Of a DNA stretch of 64,000 nt, positions 1-12,060 are shown one piece after another. Source of the stretch: Sinonovacula constricta (taxonomy: Eukaryota > Mollusca > Bivalvia > Cardiida > Solecurtidae); NCBI GenBank assembly GCA_007844125.1, contig CM017569.1, forward strand, positions 7,315,547 to 7,379,546, read 5' to 3'. The notes under the pieces are model-generated. The model was not told the origin of the DNA and did not search any database. It worked only from the letters and a program-made list of their open reading frames with translations. Every line of letters starts with the position of its first letter. Position 1 is the first letter of the stretch. The position numbers were made by a program, and so were the translations under genes.

Positions 1-70
1 ATCCACTGCACGCTTTGTGGATGTTGATATGCGGTCTTATAAAGATTAAAATGCAAACGAACAGTAATTT

Positions 71-71
<1 letters not shown>

Positions 72-116
<45 letters not shown>
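72..116. repeat. (AT)n microsatellite
   Basis: An essentially pure AT dinucleotide run of about 44 bases in AT-rich flanks. No coding content. Confidence 0.95.
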
Positions 117-119
<3 letters not shown>

Positions 120-1213
120 TCTAGTTGATTGAAACCTAATTACCAATATATATTTCTAGGATTAAAAAAAATTGTTGACAGTTCACCTGAATTGTTGACT
201 TATAAACTTATACATGACAACTGTACATTTTGTCATTTACTTTGTCGTCCATAAAAGTGATAAGTTAAATGCAATCGCCAATACAAGCCCAGGGTTACAG
301 GAGAAGTGTTCTGATTTGGTTCACTGATAGTCTAGCCTTTCAAGTAGTCTTTGAAACGGCAATACAGGAACAATATAACATATTTACTCCCGTTGGAGCA
401 GAATATATCAGCAGGTAATTCGACATAAAATGAAACTGTTTTCGTCTTGCCTAGGTCTGGTTATTTGAAAATGAACTTTTATTTTCATTTTTACTCTGAA
501 CGATGCTTTTCATGCATATTTTCATTGTCCAGTTTGAATGTCTTTTTTAAAAACAACAACATTTCACTGATATAAAATAAAAAACAATTATTTTTAGCCG
601 CTATAGGTGGCAGGTCTACTAATCACTTTGATAATGGAGATGATATTTTTTATTAATTTGGATTTAACAAATGAAAGGATGTTGAGACAAAACAAAAACA
701 AATAAGAAGAACATGTATTATTTTAATTAATAATTTCCACGCTATGTACAAAATGTACACAAGCTGAAAGTGCTTAATTATGTAAAACGTCATTTCCTTT
801 GCAACATTATCAAAGAAATCCAATGTTGCTATTGTGAAAACAATATATCATTTATTTATTTATCTATAATTTTTGTCGTTGTCGATAAATGCACCACTTA
901 TCATTAGAGTACACGAGACAGAATATGCTAAACCTCTAATGCTATTTCCAGCAGTAGTTTGTAATAGCTTAAGAATTGTCAACTGAATAGTATAATCAGG
1001 TTTAAAAAGCAGTGTTCATTCTTAAAGTAAATTTAACTATTAGATTGAATATGCAGTTTGCAAATAATGCAATTTGCACTTATTCCGGTTAAATGGAAAT
1101 CCAACAGTTTGTACAAAGTTGAAATTGTATTAGGCTTAAGTTAATCCATTGTTTATATTAATCCTACCTTCATCGACAGTTATAAACAATAGCACATTCT
1201 TTCATTCATTTGA
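117..1213. other. AT-rich noncoding stretch, nothing recognised
   Basis: Stop codons are frequent in all frames and I see no motif, repeat unit or splice-flanked open segment that I can support. Confidence 0.5.
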
Positions 1214-1351
1214 CCATTCACTATTGAACGGACGGCGGCAGAAGCCAAGTCACGAATATTAAAGGTTAGGGATTTTTCACCACATCCAATAGTCGTCTTC
1301 GAGCCGAAAGATGCTGGTGCACAGGGAAATAAAACGGATGCATGTAGGTAG
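1214..1351 (+). pseudogene. Short coding-like island, unrecognised
   Basis: An open frame of about 45 codons runs between a TGA and a TAG in locally GC-richer DNA. It has balanced codon use and a mixed peptide that includes FSPHPIVVFEPKDAG. There is no ATG, and no AG acceptor lies between the upstream stop and the coding-like part, so it is not a clean exon as it stands. Near its end, GTAGGT or GTAGAT could serve as weak donors. I do not recognise the protein. A remnant of a gene or retroelement is as likely as a real exon. Confidence 0.2.
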
Positions 1352-1890
1352 ATAAACGCAGTTTGTTTTATTTTAGCAATTTCTGTTTAATCATAAGTTT
1401 TCACAAAGTGAACATCACTTATTGGGGACACTCAAGACATACAGATTATTCATGGAGTAAGAAAATGTTTTCCAGGAATCACACAGTGAACTTGAAACAC
1501 TTTGGTCATATCTACAGATATTATCAAAAGCTGAACAAGCCAAAGTGGGTCACGCAGTAGAACTATTTAAACGTGTGTCGAAAGCTGATATATGATGACT
1601 AATGAAGCAGAAATGATTAAAATTGCACTTCTGTACCTTAATCTGAACTCTAAGGATGTCGTTGTTTGCAACCGATATTATTTCGGAGGATAAAGAACAG
1701 GTTTAAAAAGTTTTAAATAAATGTAATTATCCTAGAAATATTTGTTTCCTAGCATGATCATATTATAGTTTCTGTATATCTGTTTTCTGAATCTGGCTAC
1801 GTCTTTCCTATTCATTCACATTCCATTACGTTATCAATAATCAAATTGCATTTACAATTAGATTATAACTGAACGATTAAAACTAAAAGA
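1352..1890. other. Noncoding stretch, nothing recognised
   Basis: A 65-codon open frame here starts at TTG and reads as low-information AT-rich translation. I see no repeat family or regulatory site. Confidence 0.45.
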
Positions 1891-1924
<34 letters not shown>

Positions 1925-1935
1925 GTATATATATA

Positions 1936-1994
<59 letters not shown>

Positions 1995-2120
1995 CTATCT
2001 ATCTATCTATATATATATCTTATATATATATATAATATTATATATATCAATATATCTATATATATATTCTATTAATATATAATATATATATCTTATAATA
2101 GTATCATGTATCTATATATA
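1891..2120. repeat. Interrupted (TA)n / TATC-rich tract
   Basis: About 230 bases of TA repeats with interspersed TATC and CTAT units. It looks like a long dinucleotide tract that has decayed by point mutation. Confidence 0.9.
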
Positions 2121-2748
2121 TTGTAATTTCTAACAGTATATGACCAAATTTGGTGCTCACGTTTTCTGTTGATGATTACTCATTATTAATTCTAAATTAT
2201 GAAATGATTCTTTTCACTTTCATTGCGTTACGCTTGAAAACATGCAGGGTCGAAAAAGCATTCATTTATTTAACAGGGGTCAAAAATGTTTGCATCGCCT
2301 AAATTTGTGGCATATAAAGTGTTTGCTCCTCCATTTTCCTGAAATGCATTCAATATTTCCACAATGACATGTAATTTTCGGAAATGTCAACATTATATTC
2401 GACAACTAGGTAACACACAGTTTCTCTTTTTGTAAACACTAACAATGATTCAACACTAATGACACTAGCAATGTCCATTTGTCTTTGGTGTTTAAGATTC
2501 CTCAATATAGCACACCTATGTAGGCAATAGATTAAACTGAATATTGTACATTTCAAGCCTGCTTTGGAATCGTCAATTTGGCTGTCTCTTTCTCCGCGCT
2601 TTCTGTGTTGTTTACAGTCAGCCTCAATAATCTTCTCGCGATATTTTAAGCAGACATCCATAATGGCGATTTGATTTTTTTTTATTCTTACTTGAACCTG
2701 GTTTTGTTTTAAAACCATTTCCGCTATCTCCACGTTAAGAAATGTCAA

Positions 2749-3659
2749 CAGACCTATAGCCTTGACTTAATAACGAAGATATATTGCTACATGTTTTTCG
2801 GCGTGCGTCTGTTGCAACACATACCACCCCTAATATATTTTACGTCTATCCCTTAATCAAGGTCTTTCGTTCATAAATGTGACTTCTTTGCGTAAGAATA
2901 ATGTGAACTTTTAGCATAAGTTTCATTTCAACAGCATTTTACTTTGCAATAACAGCAACAATCACAATCATTTACATGACACGGTCATGAATAGAAAACA
3001 TTTATTCTTGCAGCTACGACGCCAATTTATCCGCCTAGAAACTATTTCTGGATGCGGCGTTGTTGCGGCGTTGTTTGGTGCGGAAAATAAACACAGCATT
3101 CTCTCGAGCTTTGCTCAACACCATAAAAATGTACCAACAAAAACAAGCTGAAATGTGAGACAAATTATAAAATCTTTTCCCGTGCAAAGCATTAACAATT
3201 ATTTTGATCGAGTGTTTTTTTTTTTGTCGAACTTTATGCGATATGTTTCATTTATAATAAATGTAGATGTAGACAATTCCATTTTACAGAATACTATTTG
3301 TGGTCAGGATAGGCATAATACTCTTTAATGCTAAATAATGAATAGTATTTTAAATAAAATGTAAATATATTTTTTCGGGAGAATCAATACAACATGAAAA
3401 ATGCGTAACATGGTGACTGAATGGTAAGATAAGGTGGTTAATATGTTGTTTTTGAGCTAATTTTCAAAACAGTTTTTCAGTTTCATCTTCTATACAATGA
3501 GACTATCCGTTCCAATTAATATAAACAAAACATTTTTCTAGTTCGTTCAATCAGCAAGGATTAAACTTATTGTGAATTATACATAATGCACGATCTAGAA
3601 GATGATAGAGCTATGCTAAAAGTACCACTTATGAGGTCCATATAACGGATTTGTCCTGA
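2749..3659. other. Noncoding stretch, nothing recognised
   Basis: AT-rich apart from a small GC-rich patch near 3035-3080. No open frame or repeat match that I can support. Confidence 0.4.
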
Positions 3660-3712
3660 AACCCCCGCCCCGTCCCCGCACCCCCCTCCCCCAACACACA
3701 CACCACACATCA
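3660..3712. repeat. C-rich low-complexity tract ending in (CA)n
   Basis: Runs of four to six C separated by single other bases, then CACACA. It stands out sharply from the AT-rich surroundings. The complement has several G-runs. Confidence 0.8.
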
Positions 3713-3892
3713 ATACTTCCAGTGCTTTGATTCATATCGGGAACATCCAATAATACAATGCGGCAAATGAAAGTAATAGTTTGAATTAACAGTAGTCCAT
3801 ATAAAGCAAAACAACTGGTACGACTTTATTCACACAATCGGCTTACACCGGCGCATGCCGGGTGACACCTCAAACCGGAGGAACACCACTTA

Positions 3893-4015
3893 GCTGAAGT
3901 TGCTCATTTTGTTTAATGACTCATCACAGATTAATTATTAGTTTTACTATTAGCTTATATGTGAATTCTTTGCCATTTGCCTTTTCAAGCTTAGATATTT
4001 GTTGCAATGCAGGTT
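3893..4015 (+). mobile_element. Family A dispersed repeat, diverged fragment
   Basis: Matches the distal half of the family A repeat defined at 25325-25715: a TTTAATGACTCATCACA-like segment, then a TGTGAATTCTTTG-like segment, the CCTTTTCA block, and a TGTTGCAATG-like end. It is considerably diverged and lacks the proximal module. A noncoding mobile relic. Confidence 0.5.
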
Positions 4016-4025
4016 GCACTTACAA

Positions 4026-5797
4026 CACTGCCGACACCATCGTTTAGAATATGCGCCATTTTTGTTTTCGTAAAACCAAAGCCCAACAAAGATAAAACCA
4101 TTCATTTATATCTATACATCTATATATTTATATCTATATCATATATTCTATGACCAAAGGCTGGTTATCATCAATACATAATATTCAATCAGGTTTATAA
4201 AACTTTACCAAAAAAGACACGTGTGACAAACACTGCTATGTGACTTGAAAGTGCACAAAGTTGTCAGGACTTTTATTATTATAGTTGGTAGATAATTTCT
4301 ACCAAATTGTCTTTCGAAAAATCATGGGTGTGGTATAGAAATAGACAAAAGAAGGTAAGCCCAATACACTTACCAAAGATCTGTACACACGATAAGACAG
4401 GAAACATCAAATTAGACTTTAGAAAGAAAAAGTAAAAAAGTTATATATATCACAAATTGGGGGCTTGCACACTTAAATTGCTGCTACACAATTGTAATTG
4501 TGGAAGTTAATCAGAAGAAAAATAACACACCTAGGGGATGCACTTTAGAAGTGTGGTTATTCAAAATAATCAGCGAAGACTATCAAGAAACAAATAAAAG
4601 AAAGACAATAAGACAGCATGGAAGAATTTTGTGAATGTGTATTTAGTATTTTCAGGTAGAACAATATCGCTACTGCAATGACTGTGGTGCTTCAATCAAA
4701 TGTAAAGGTATCAGATAAATAAAAGTGGCCATCGAAATTGAAAGAGTTAGCATTAACTAGGAGAAGAAGTTTTAAAATTTTTACACTTGCTAGACACAAT
4801 TTACTTCCTGAAAATGTCGATGTTTCCAGATTCGCAGTAGTAAATCAGGATATCTAAGGAGAAATTAAATCATTCGAGAACATTTCTGACAGAGCAAATT
4901 ACCGTTCCTTCCAATTGTGTAAGAGGTCCTTTGGCTTTTGTGGAATGTCATTTGCTTGTTTTTTGTCGAGGTTCCATTTCTTAAAAACTATCATCAACGT
5001 AATCTTTTTTTTTTAAAAGTGTGTCTTTGTCTGGAAAAAAATGACATCTTTATCTGATAACGTATGCGAAATGACATGACGTTCAATGTTGTGCAGATAA
5101 AATGGCCCCATCAAGTATTAAGCCTGTATCGGCATGTCGTTATCTTAACTGAAAGACAAACAAAAAGACGCACAACGTACCATATTTGGCATTCTAATCG
5201 AGACAACTAGACAAAAATGATTTATCTGAAACAGTATTTAATATCTTTGTAAAGTGTTTGAAAAAGAATATGAAGAAATCGTTTCTTTATGTGTATTTTG
5301 TTAAAAATCGTTTTTGATCGTATACATGCATTCATTATACGTAATAGTATTCCCATGTGTAGGCGCTATCGGTGTTGTGTAACTTATAATGAAGTAAGTC
5401 AATGAAACGGACACACCCAATAAAACCCTTTTTCATCCTAAAAGTGCAGTAAGTTGGGAATAATTCTCGCTATGTTTTGTTAATATTTACCCAGCATCAT
5501 TGGATTTTGTGATCGTCCGCTTTATTAATACATATTTTAATCAACTATTATCATCATTTTTTTATTATAAGCCATCTTCTGTTCAGGTGTCTTGCAATTC
5601 TCACTAACAATAGGCAAAATGTACGGTTTCTAACCCTTGCTGTTCTTCTAACTCAGCAGTGATTATAATTAAATCTTTCAATAAGTGGGAGATCTGCCAT
5701 TTTGAACTCAGCTTAGACATGGACTGCAAAGATAGAAATCTGGCTTGTTTAATCTGTTTTATGTTATTATTTCGTAAGCTTGAGAACACGTTGCTGA
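4026..5797. other. Noncoding stretch, nothing recognised
   Basis: AT-rich, with scattered short TATATC motifs near 4108-4145. No supported gene, repeat family or regulatory element. Confidence 0.4.
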
Positions 5798-5919
5798 ATG
5801 TACAAATTTGATTATACGAACACAAACTTACTCTACAGCAAGACACATGGAGCAGTTCTTAAATACTCAACGGTGCATTCTCTAATCCAATACCATTTCC
5901 TTTTGTTGTCATTACACAG

Positions 5920-6115
5920 TCAAGAAAGTCATATGGGCATCATTGCCAGTAATCGAACATCTCCCGAAGCTTTCGTAACATTGGTTGCTATCCCTGATGC
6001 TTTCTGGCCACCGTTTAGGCGTCAAATGCCTTCCGCGAAAACTGTCTATTGTCACAAGCTCGACGAGTTTCCACTCGTGGGACCTAAGCATACGAATTTG
6101 AATGTTAAAAATTAA
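5920..6115 (+). CDS. Candidate terminal coding exon, unrecognised
   Basis: A pyrimidine-rich stretch ending in ATTACACAG at 5911-5919 is a good splice acceptor. It is followed by about 64 open codons in a GC-richer island that ends in TAA. The peptide is compositionally normal, with HMGIIASNRTSPEAF near the start and CHKLDEFPLVGP near the end. The frame also stays open upstream of the acceptor, and an antisense frame is open over 5912-6145, so the strand is not settled. I see no poly(A) signal close behind the stop. I do not recognise the product. Confidence 0.22.
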
Positions 6116-6829
6116 CTCAAAAGCAATGTACATTGCAGGTAACACGAATATGGGATACTGAGGTTGATTACGGTTCCAGAGGATTGTTGAAGTTTAATTT
6201 TGGGAAAACTAGTCTGACATAATTCTGTGTGGTCTGTGTTATGTTTGTCTATTCACAACACCAATGTTGCCATCTTTTACTATTTATTTTTAAGACCTTC
6301 CTTGTTAGTGATGCCTTGCATGCAAATGTCCTTTAGACACGCGAATTGGCCATGCGCTACTTCACATTATCTTGATACTCATTGATCCGGTGACAATCCA
6401 TGTAGTCTGAAAGATGTAAAACTAAGGCAGTTCAATAAATATTAACTCTCGTAAGGCTTGTTTCTTAGTCGGTCCAGAATCCTATTAGTTTCCATGTCTA
6501 AATAATTGACAAAGTGCATTTAATTTGCGTTTAAGTACGATGACATATAAGGGTTCATTACTATATCTTTTTCTGTTTCGTATTTTATTCGTTTTTTTTT
6601 CTAGAATAAACTTGAAATGTTTAATATTGTATTTAATTTAACTTTATCCATCAAATAGCACGACGGTTTGTCCGTTTGCCGACTGACCATTCCAAAGGCC
6701 CTAACTGAATGTTTGTATCTGTATAATGCCCAGTGTTTTTATCGCTTTTTTTATCAATGGTATAATGGTATAATATATATATATAATTTTGCTAAGATAC
6801 ATCCAAACTCTGGCTTTTGAAAACAAACT
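6116..6829. other. Noncoding stretch with a short family A core match
   Basis: Mostly featureless. Around 6677-6707 the text GCCGACTGACCATTCCAAAG matches the central module of the family A and B repeats and is probably a small fragment of one. Confidence 0.45.
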
Positions 6830-7195
6830 TCATGAGAAACTCGTCAGGAAGTGCGAGGTTAGAGCTCTGTAAAACCGGTTTAAGCACCCCAGTCGGACCA
6901 TATTGCCGACTGACCGTTCCAAGGCGGTAACTGTCGGGTTTGCTTTTTTTCCTTAAATGAATCATCACAAATTTGTTCTTACTTTTCGCTGGGCTTGCAT
7001 GTGAAATACCTTTGTTCTGTGCCTTTTCAGAGTTTGGTATATGTTGCAATACTCATAGGACTTTGTCATATATTCTTATTCATGATCACAACAATGTTAC
7101 TTGTGCAGAGTGGCGGTCGTAAAAAATCTCACCGTGCATGTAATCTATGTTGTCATTTAATTCATCCTATAAGGATTGTTACGTGTATTTCCTTT
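6830..7195 (+). mobile_element. Family A dispersed repeat with extended 3' tail
   Basis: A near-complete copy of family A. In order: GAGAAACTCGTCAGGAAGTG, the module with AGCTCTGTAAAACCGGTTTA, the CCGACTGACCGTTCCAAGGC module, a T-rich stretch, and the end segment with GGACTTTGTCATATATTCTT. It continues through about 110 bases (to about 7195) that also occur in the copy at 16010-16190, so the full element is longer than most fragments show. Antisense open frames over the repeat are shadows. It lies just upstream of the reverse transcriptase remnant at 7513 and in the same orientation. Confidence 0.75.
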
Positions 7196-7512
7196 GATGG
7201 ACATTGAACTTTGGTTCTTCAATTCCATCTTCACATGAACAGGATGCTATAACTGACTTTGTCATATATTCTTATTCAAATTCCGTGCACAGTTTCTCCA
7301 CTAAATAAATTATAAGCTGCAATGCGCATAAGACATTAACTACAGTTGTATGTATATTTTGTTTGTAACATTTTGCCTGTGCATAGTGGTGATTGTGATT
7401 ATAAACTTCACCCGTGTAATATTTGATCATTCTAAGCACATAGCTTAGAATGATATATCTCATGCTGCATGTTTGTTTTTATACTGCTTTGAACGTGATT
7501 TCATGTTTACTT

Positions 7513-8236
7513 TATCCCCTACTAACCAAAGCCACATTAGAGAGGCATTCAATTTAACGTCACGCTATCTGAGCGATATTCTTACTATAGATAATCCTTT
7601 CTTTTCTTAAATGATCTATCTGATTCACAGGCCAGAACTTACCCTTAATTAAGCAAATAACTGACATTTAAATGCAGCATTTCTAGACATGAGGTCGCTA
7701 TTTCCAATGACAACATCTCTACTAAAATCATTGACAAGAGAGACGATTTAAACTTTAATATTGTGAATAATCCATACCTTGACGGTGATACACCTCGTGC
7801 TACCTTCTAAAGGACTTTACATATCGCAACTTACAAGGTTTGCACAAGTTCATACTAAAGTAGAAGATTTCAATGATAGAAACCGGTTTATTTCTTCTAC
7901 ACTGTCACAGAAAGGCTTTCGTTTTCACAAATTAAGAAAGGCGTTTTCAAAGTCTTTTTACCGCAATGATTTTATTGCTTCTATTTATAATAGCAGTATG
8001 AAAGCACTGACAAGGCATAAGTCATCCTACATTTTATTGAAATGTTTTATAAGTTAAAGAAAATCAAGGGTCTCAATAACGTTTTTGAACGCGTTACAAA
8101 ACTTATCAGAAAAATTTTTGCTGACGGTAACAATTCCGGAATCCTTTGGTGTACTGCATTGCTTGCATTTGACCCTTTTACATTTGCATTGATTTTAAAT
8201 TACACGATGACCCGACAGGTCGTTGAGACTATATGA
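7513..8236 (+). pseudogene. Reverse transcriptase remnant, Penelope-like motif order
   Basis: Broken coding sequence for the C-terminal half of a retroelement reverse transcriptase. An RYLSDIL motif at about 7563-7583 corresponds to the catalytic YxDD box, with the first D replaced by S. After it come short open segments in different frames: an AAFLD block, ISTKIIDKRDD, LDGDTPRAT, and YISQLTRFAQV at about 7815. The latter leads into HKLRKAFSKSF and, in another frame, FYKLKKIKG. A box followed by FLD and ST.IY.K is the order seen in Penelope-like enzymes, so I favour that class, but the family is recalled and not tested. At least two frameshifts and several stops make it a dead copy. Confidence 0.6.
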
Positions 8237-8804
8237 AAACAGTGACTTAAATCCATAATTGGACAGTCATTGTTGGATTTCTTGTCTGTTCATCACTCCA
8301 GTCGTGCCATATATAGATGGGACAACTTGAGCATCTCCGTGAGATGGCACAGTAGGTATAACATCGGGATTTTTTGTACCTTTATTATATAATATGCCAA
8401 CTGCGGATAAATCCTCGGCTTTTTATGATATGTTATTTTTTAAACTTATTAACTCTTAACAATACTACATCTTATTTTGATGGTAGTTTTTTTTCTAAAA
8501 CTCGATGATTTCTTTCGTATTTTTGACATTTCAATTTTGGCATATGACGTCATGGCATTGTATGACATCATTAAATTGATCTTATTATATATATGCGTTT
8601 GGGCTGTTTTATTTGTTCTTATTATATATCAGCGCTCAGGCAGTTTTATTTCGAACTACTCTCTCATTTGGATTTTTATGTTGCCGAGGTTATTATCTAC
8701 TGTACATATTGTACCTATGTTGATTGTTTATTTTATTGCTAGATATTTTATATGTTTATAAGTTCATTGTATCTGTTTGAACTACCGATGCAGGTGCTTA
8801 CTGT
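8237..8804 (+). other. Probable 3' noncoding part of the retroelement remnant
   Basis: T-rich noncoding sequence between the reverse transcriptase remnant and the family B repeat. It fits the 3' region of the same element. A 94-codon hydrophobic open frame at 8477-8761 starts with ATG, but its translation is dominated by I, L, F and Y, as expected of T-rich DNA. Confidence 0.35.
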
Positions 8805-9362
8805 TTCACTTCGACGGGACATTTTTATTTACACTGTTTGTTTGATAGAAACAACTTCAGGAAGTGCGAAGTTGGGATTGGGATTGGGATTTGCCGGCAT
8901 TTTTACCGATACTGTGCAGCGTCATTTCTATCATTATGCACAAGGGCACTTATGAGGTGCCCAGGGACTGAACCCGGCCGGTCCATGATGCTGACACCGA
9001 CGAGTCATGCGTAATGCTGTCCCCTTAGCCCCGAGCATTAGAAGGGAAGCCACTACTACCAGCTTTAAAGTCTTTGGTTTGACCCGGCCGGGGTTTGAAC
9101 CCGCGACCTTCCGATCCGCAAGCCGACGCTCTACCAATTGAGCTATTTCTCCCGAGGATGGAGCGCTCCACAAACCAGGTTTAATCACCCCAGTCGGTCC
9201 TTTTGCCGACTGACCGTTCCAAGGCGATATTGGTGTTTTTTCTTTTTGTGTGATATGTCTCGTCTCTGTGTTTTTGTCACATTTATATTTACCCAGTTTG
9301 CCTCTGTCTAGAGGTAGATTAAAATTTAAATATCTGTGAACATTTTGATAGGCTATCATTTT
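8805..9362 (+). mobile_element. Family B dispersed repeat, split by a SINE
   Basis: Two blocks, 8805-8875 and 9147-9362, form one element when joined. They match, in reverse, the uninterrupted copy at 33452-33705. Shared segments are the TTTATTTACACTGTTTG block, a GGAAGTG block, the GAGCGCTCC module, the CCAGTCGGTCC/GCCGACTGACC module common with family A, ATGTCTCGTCTCTGTG, and a terminal TCTAGAGGTAGATT ... AAATATCTGTG segment. The interruption is the tRNA-derived SINE at 8876-9146. It follows the reverse transcriptase remnant directly, so it may be that element's terminal region. Confidence 0.7.
8876..9146 (-). mobile_element. tRNA-derived SINE nested in family B
   Basis: On the minus strand the 5' end (near 9146) carries an A-box-like TAGCTCAATTGGTAGAGCG and a B-box-like GGTTCAAACCC, spaced as in a tRNA gene. 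About 170 bases of GC-rich body follow, then a 3' tail of three GGGATT-type units (plus strand 8876-8893). The tRNA-like part does not fold as a proper cloverleaf: its T-stem ends CCCGG rather than CCCGC and its anticodon stem is poor. It is therefore a SINE head and not a tRNA gene. Uninterrupted family B sequence at 33452-33705 shows the empty site. Confidence 0.75.
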
Positions 9363-9794
9363 TACCTATTCAGCACGGTGCACCGGCTGGAGATGGAAAC
9401 ATATTTTCACTTTGTTTCTTGTTTGTACCTATATCGAGAAAGCATAGAAAGTATATTCTTTTGATCAATCAATTGCATTCAGCGTGTTTACAATATATTT
9501 TAAATGTATATAAATATCACTTCTCGACTGCAATATATCATGATCATAATAGTCATGTATTTATCGAGGAAGTTTATGAAATATTTCTTCTGTTAAAATT
9601 TTCATAACTAGTAACAAATATTTTTGGAATTACCTTTATTATTTGCTATGTTTTACTTTTGTTCTTTCAGACGTGTACGTATCTTGCTTTTATATATAGA
9701 TAACTTTACATATGACACGGTAATAGTTGGGATCCATCGAAGGAATGACCCGATGATGGAAGTACTAAACTAGGTAAATTCATGTCATCGTTTT

Positions 9795-9870
9795 CAATGG
9801 CTCGGCGGTAGAGTCTTGTGGTTTTACACTTTAAGGGTTGTGATTTCGAGTCTTGTTGACGGATTACATC
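9795..9870 (+). mobile_element. tRNA-like SINE head fragment
   Basis: Contains TGGCTCGGCGGTAGAGTC (A-box-like) and GTGATTTCGAGTC (B-box-like) at tRNA spacing. The intervening TTTTACACTTTA segment is shared with the head at 21825. No convincing tail is visible. A degraded SINE fragment. Confidence 0.5.
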
Positions 9871-10047
9871 CGTTATATTTAACTTCCAATCAATTTATCA
9901 CTTAAATCATGATTTATATGAGTTGTCCTTGCAACACTGAACACAGCATACACAATTGTATGTTTTACATTCATAATAAGAACAATTTGCAAAAAGTATT
10001 AACTTTGACCAGAGAGCTTCTTAAACGACTACTGATCAGGACTATTT

Positions 10048-10076
10048 GCACACACACACACACATACACACACACA

Positions 10077-10158
<82 letters not shown>
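10048..10158. repeat. (CA)n microsatellite
   Basis: About 110 bases of CA repeat with single interruptions (CATACA, CACCCA), followed by an AAAAC-rich tail. Open frames of alternating T-H or C-V across it are repeat shadows. Confidence 0.97.
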
Positions 10159-10159
<1 letters not shown>

Positions 10160-10161
<2 letters not shown>

Positions 10162-11759
10162 CAAAACAAAACAACAACACAAAACTGAAATAGAAACTGA
10201 AATAGAACTAGAAAAGAAAGCAAATATACGAAATTATAAAGGTAGGCATTATTAATGTAATATGAGATTTTATACAACCTTGGAAAATATGTATTTTACC
10301 GAAGAAAGATTTTAACCAAGCATTGAATTTAAAAAAAACAACAACAATAATAATATACCTTTGCGGGGATCGAAGCGTTAATATCTAGTTTAAATTTTTA
10401 TTGAATCTGTGTTATCGAAACAACTGTTTAACTGTACGTGTGAGAAAGAACAATGCGACTAACCTTGACAGCTTGCGCAATAGCAAGCACCTGAGTGTAA
10501 GGTTGAATATCAACGGAAACCTATAAGTTTAAGGTGACTCTTGTTTACCAATAGATAGTGTTACACGCCTGCAAAGATCACGTAAAATAAATAAACATTA
10601 TTGGTAACGTAACATCAATGTGGAACGTTTATGCGTTGTCTCAATCGTTTAAGATGAAACAATATCTTGCATAATATTGACCACTGTCATAAAATAAATT
10701 TACCATTTTTGAGAAAATATATTTTATGTTTATTTTACACCAGATTAACATGGTGGAAGTCTTTCTTTCTTTATGATGTATAATAGCTTTGGTTGTAACT
10801 TCCATTATATTTTAGATTGTAGAAGTAACCCTCCCAAACCAAGGAAATAATTCGTATATAGTGAAGCTATAAAAGGTATTGAAATCAAAAAGGAAATGAT
10901 ATATTTATCTGCAAATGCCGTTTTAAATCATGAAAGGCAAACAATATCCTAAAGTTATATTGAATGTGAAATCTCAATTCAAATGCATTGTAACCGCACC
11001 AATTGCCTCCCTAGTATAGCACGTGTGGAGTAATGATGAGCCAGAATTTCAACAGTTAACGTGCAGATTACGGATTAATGTGGTCATCATGTTATTTTAA
11101 AGTAAAGCAAGTTTTGGCTCTTAAGGGATCAGTTGAAGTGCAACAGCAATGCAATACAAGATATGATTGCAGGGCTTGGCCATCAGCAAAAGAATTTTTG
11201 ATAGATTAAGATGAGAAGAGAGAAAAGTCATTAACCCTTGATTAAGTTAATATTATAAGAAAGATTTCCATAAAACGCAAGATGATATTTGCCCCTGTTT
11301 CCTAAGTTGTTATACCGTCAGTTACATATATTTATAAAAAATGTCAAATATTTTGAAGTAAAAGAATCATAATGGCGACTTAATTTTGTAATCTTTCTCA
11401 ATAACGGGAATCTCTAACTTTGTTATAACAATATTGTAGTAATAAACTAGTTTCTGGCTTAAAATCTTCAAATTAAGTACATTCCGATTGGAATTCGGCT
11501 CCATTTGTTCTCTCCACATTTACGAAAATGTTAATAAACAGGAAAAAGAGATTTATTCATATACATCATTAAAACTCAATAACGTACATTTATTTAAAAT
11601 ATCATCACTTGCAAGCAAGCGAGTATTATTTCCCTTAGAGATAACAATGTGGTTATTACTAATTCACGAGATAAAGAAGTGCACAACGTAGAGCAATCAT
11701 AAGTTCTTATTGAAGAGAAATTGATACAATTTTGTCTAAGGAAATCTGTAAGGCAAAGG
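10160..11759. other. Noncoding stretch, nothing recognised
   Basis: AT-rich with no repeat family, coding-like island or splice-flanked segment that I could support on either strand. Confidence 0.45.
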
Positions 11760-12060
11760 ACAAAGGTATTTACATTGCAAGCCAAAAGTCAAAGTGATAA
11801 CAAGTCTTGATTATTCGCTGAACAAAAAGAGAAAACCAAATAGTTACCGATTCGCAACGGTCAGTCGTCAAAAGGGACAAACTGGGGTGCTTAAACCGAT
11901 TACACAGAGCTCTAATCTCGCGTTTCTGGGAGGGTCGGTTGGGTTGGTGGGTGGGATTTGGTTCTAAGATGCAAGCAATGCAAAGAAAACCGATCGAATT
12001 GAATAAAATTTTCAAACGCTGACGTTTTCTTAGTGTTATGACGTCGTTAAAAGAAAGGAG
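11760..12060 (-). mobile_element. Family A dispersed repeat
   Basis: Reverse-oriented copy. It carries GGGTGCTTAAACCGATT, CAGAGCTCTAATCTCGC and CAACGGTCAGTCG in family order, and ends with a GCTGACGTTTTCTTAG-like block. A GGGAGGGTCGGTTGGGTTGG insertion sits in the middle. The 123-codon minus-strand open frame here is a shadow of the repeat. Confidence 0.7.

Noticed and set aside
2350..2748. A 132-codon minus-strand frame.
   Set aside because: It begins at TTG. A stretch of about 40 charged residues looks helical and a GTAAGA donor lies inside, but the rest is low-information and I recognise nothing. Not strong enough to list as a gene.
9071..9146. A possible tRNA gene on the minus strand.
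   Set aside because: A and B boxes are present, but the T-stem and anticodon stem do not pair properly and a SINE body and tail follow.
8934..9359. A 141-codon minus-strand open frame that includes SGEIAQLVERRLADRKVAGS.
   Set aside because: This is the familiar false translation of a tRNA-like SINE head. The DNA carries A-box and B-box sequence and the frame runs across a SINE/family B junction.
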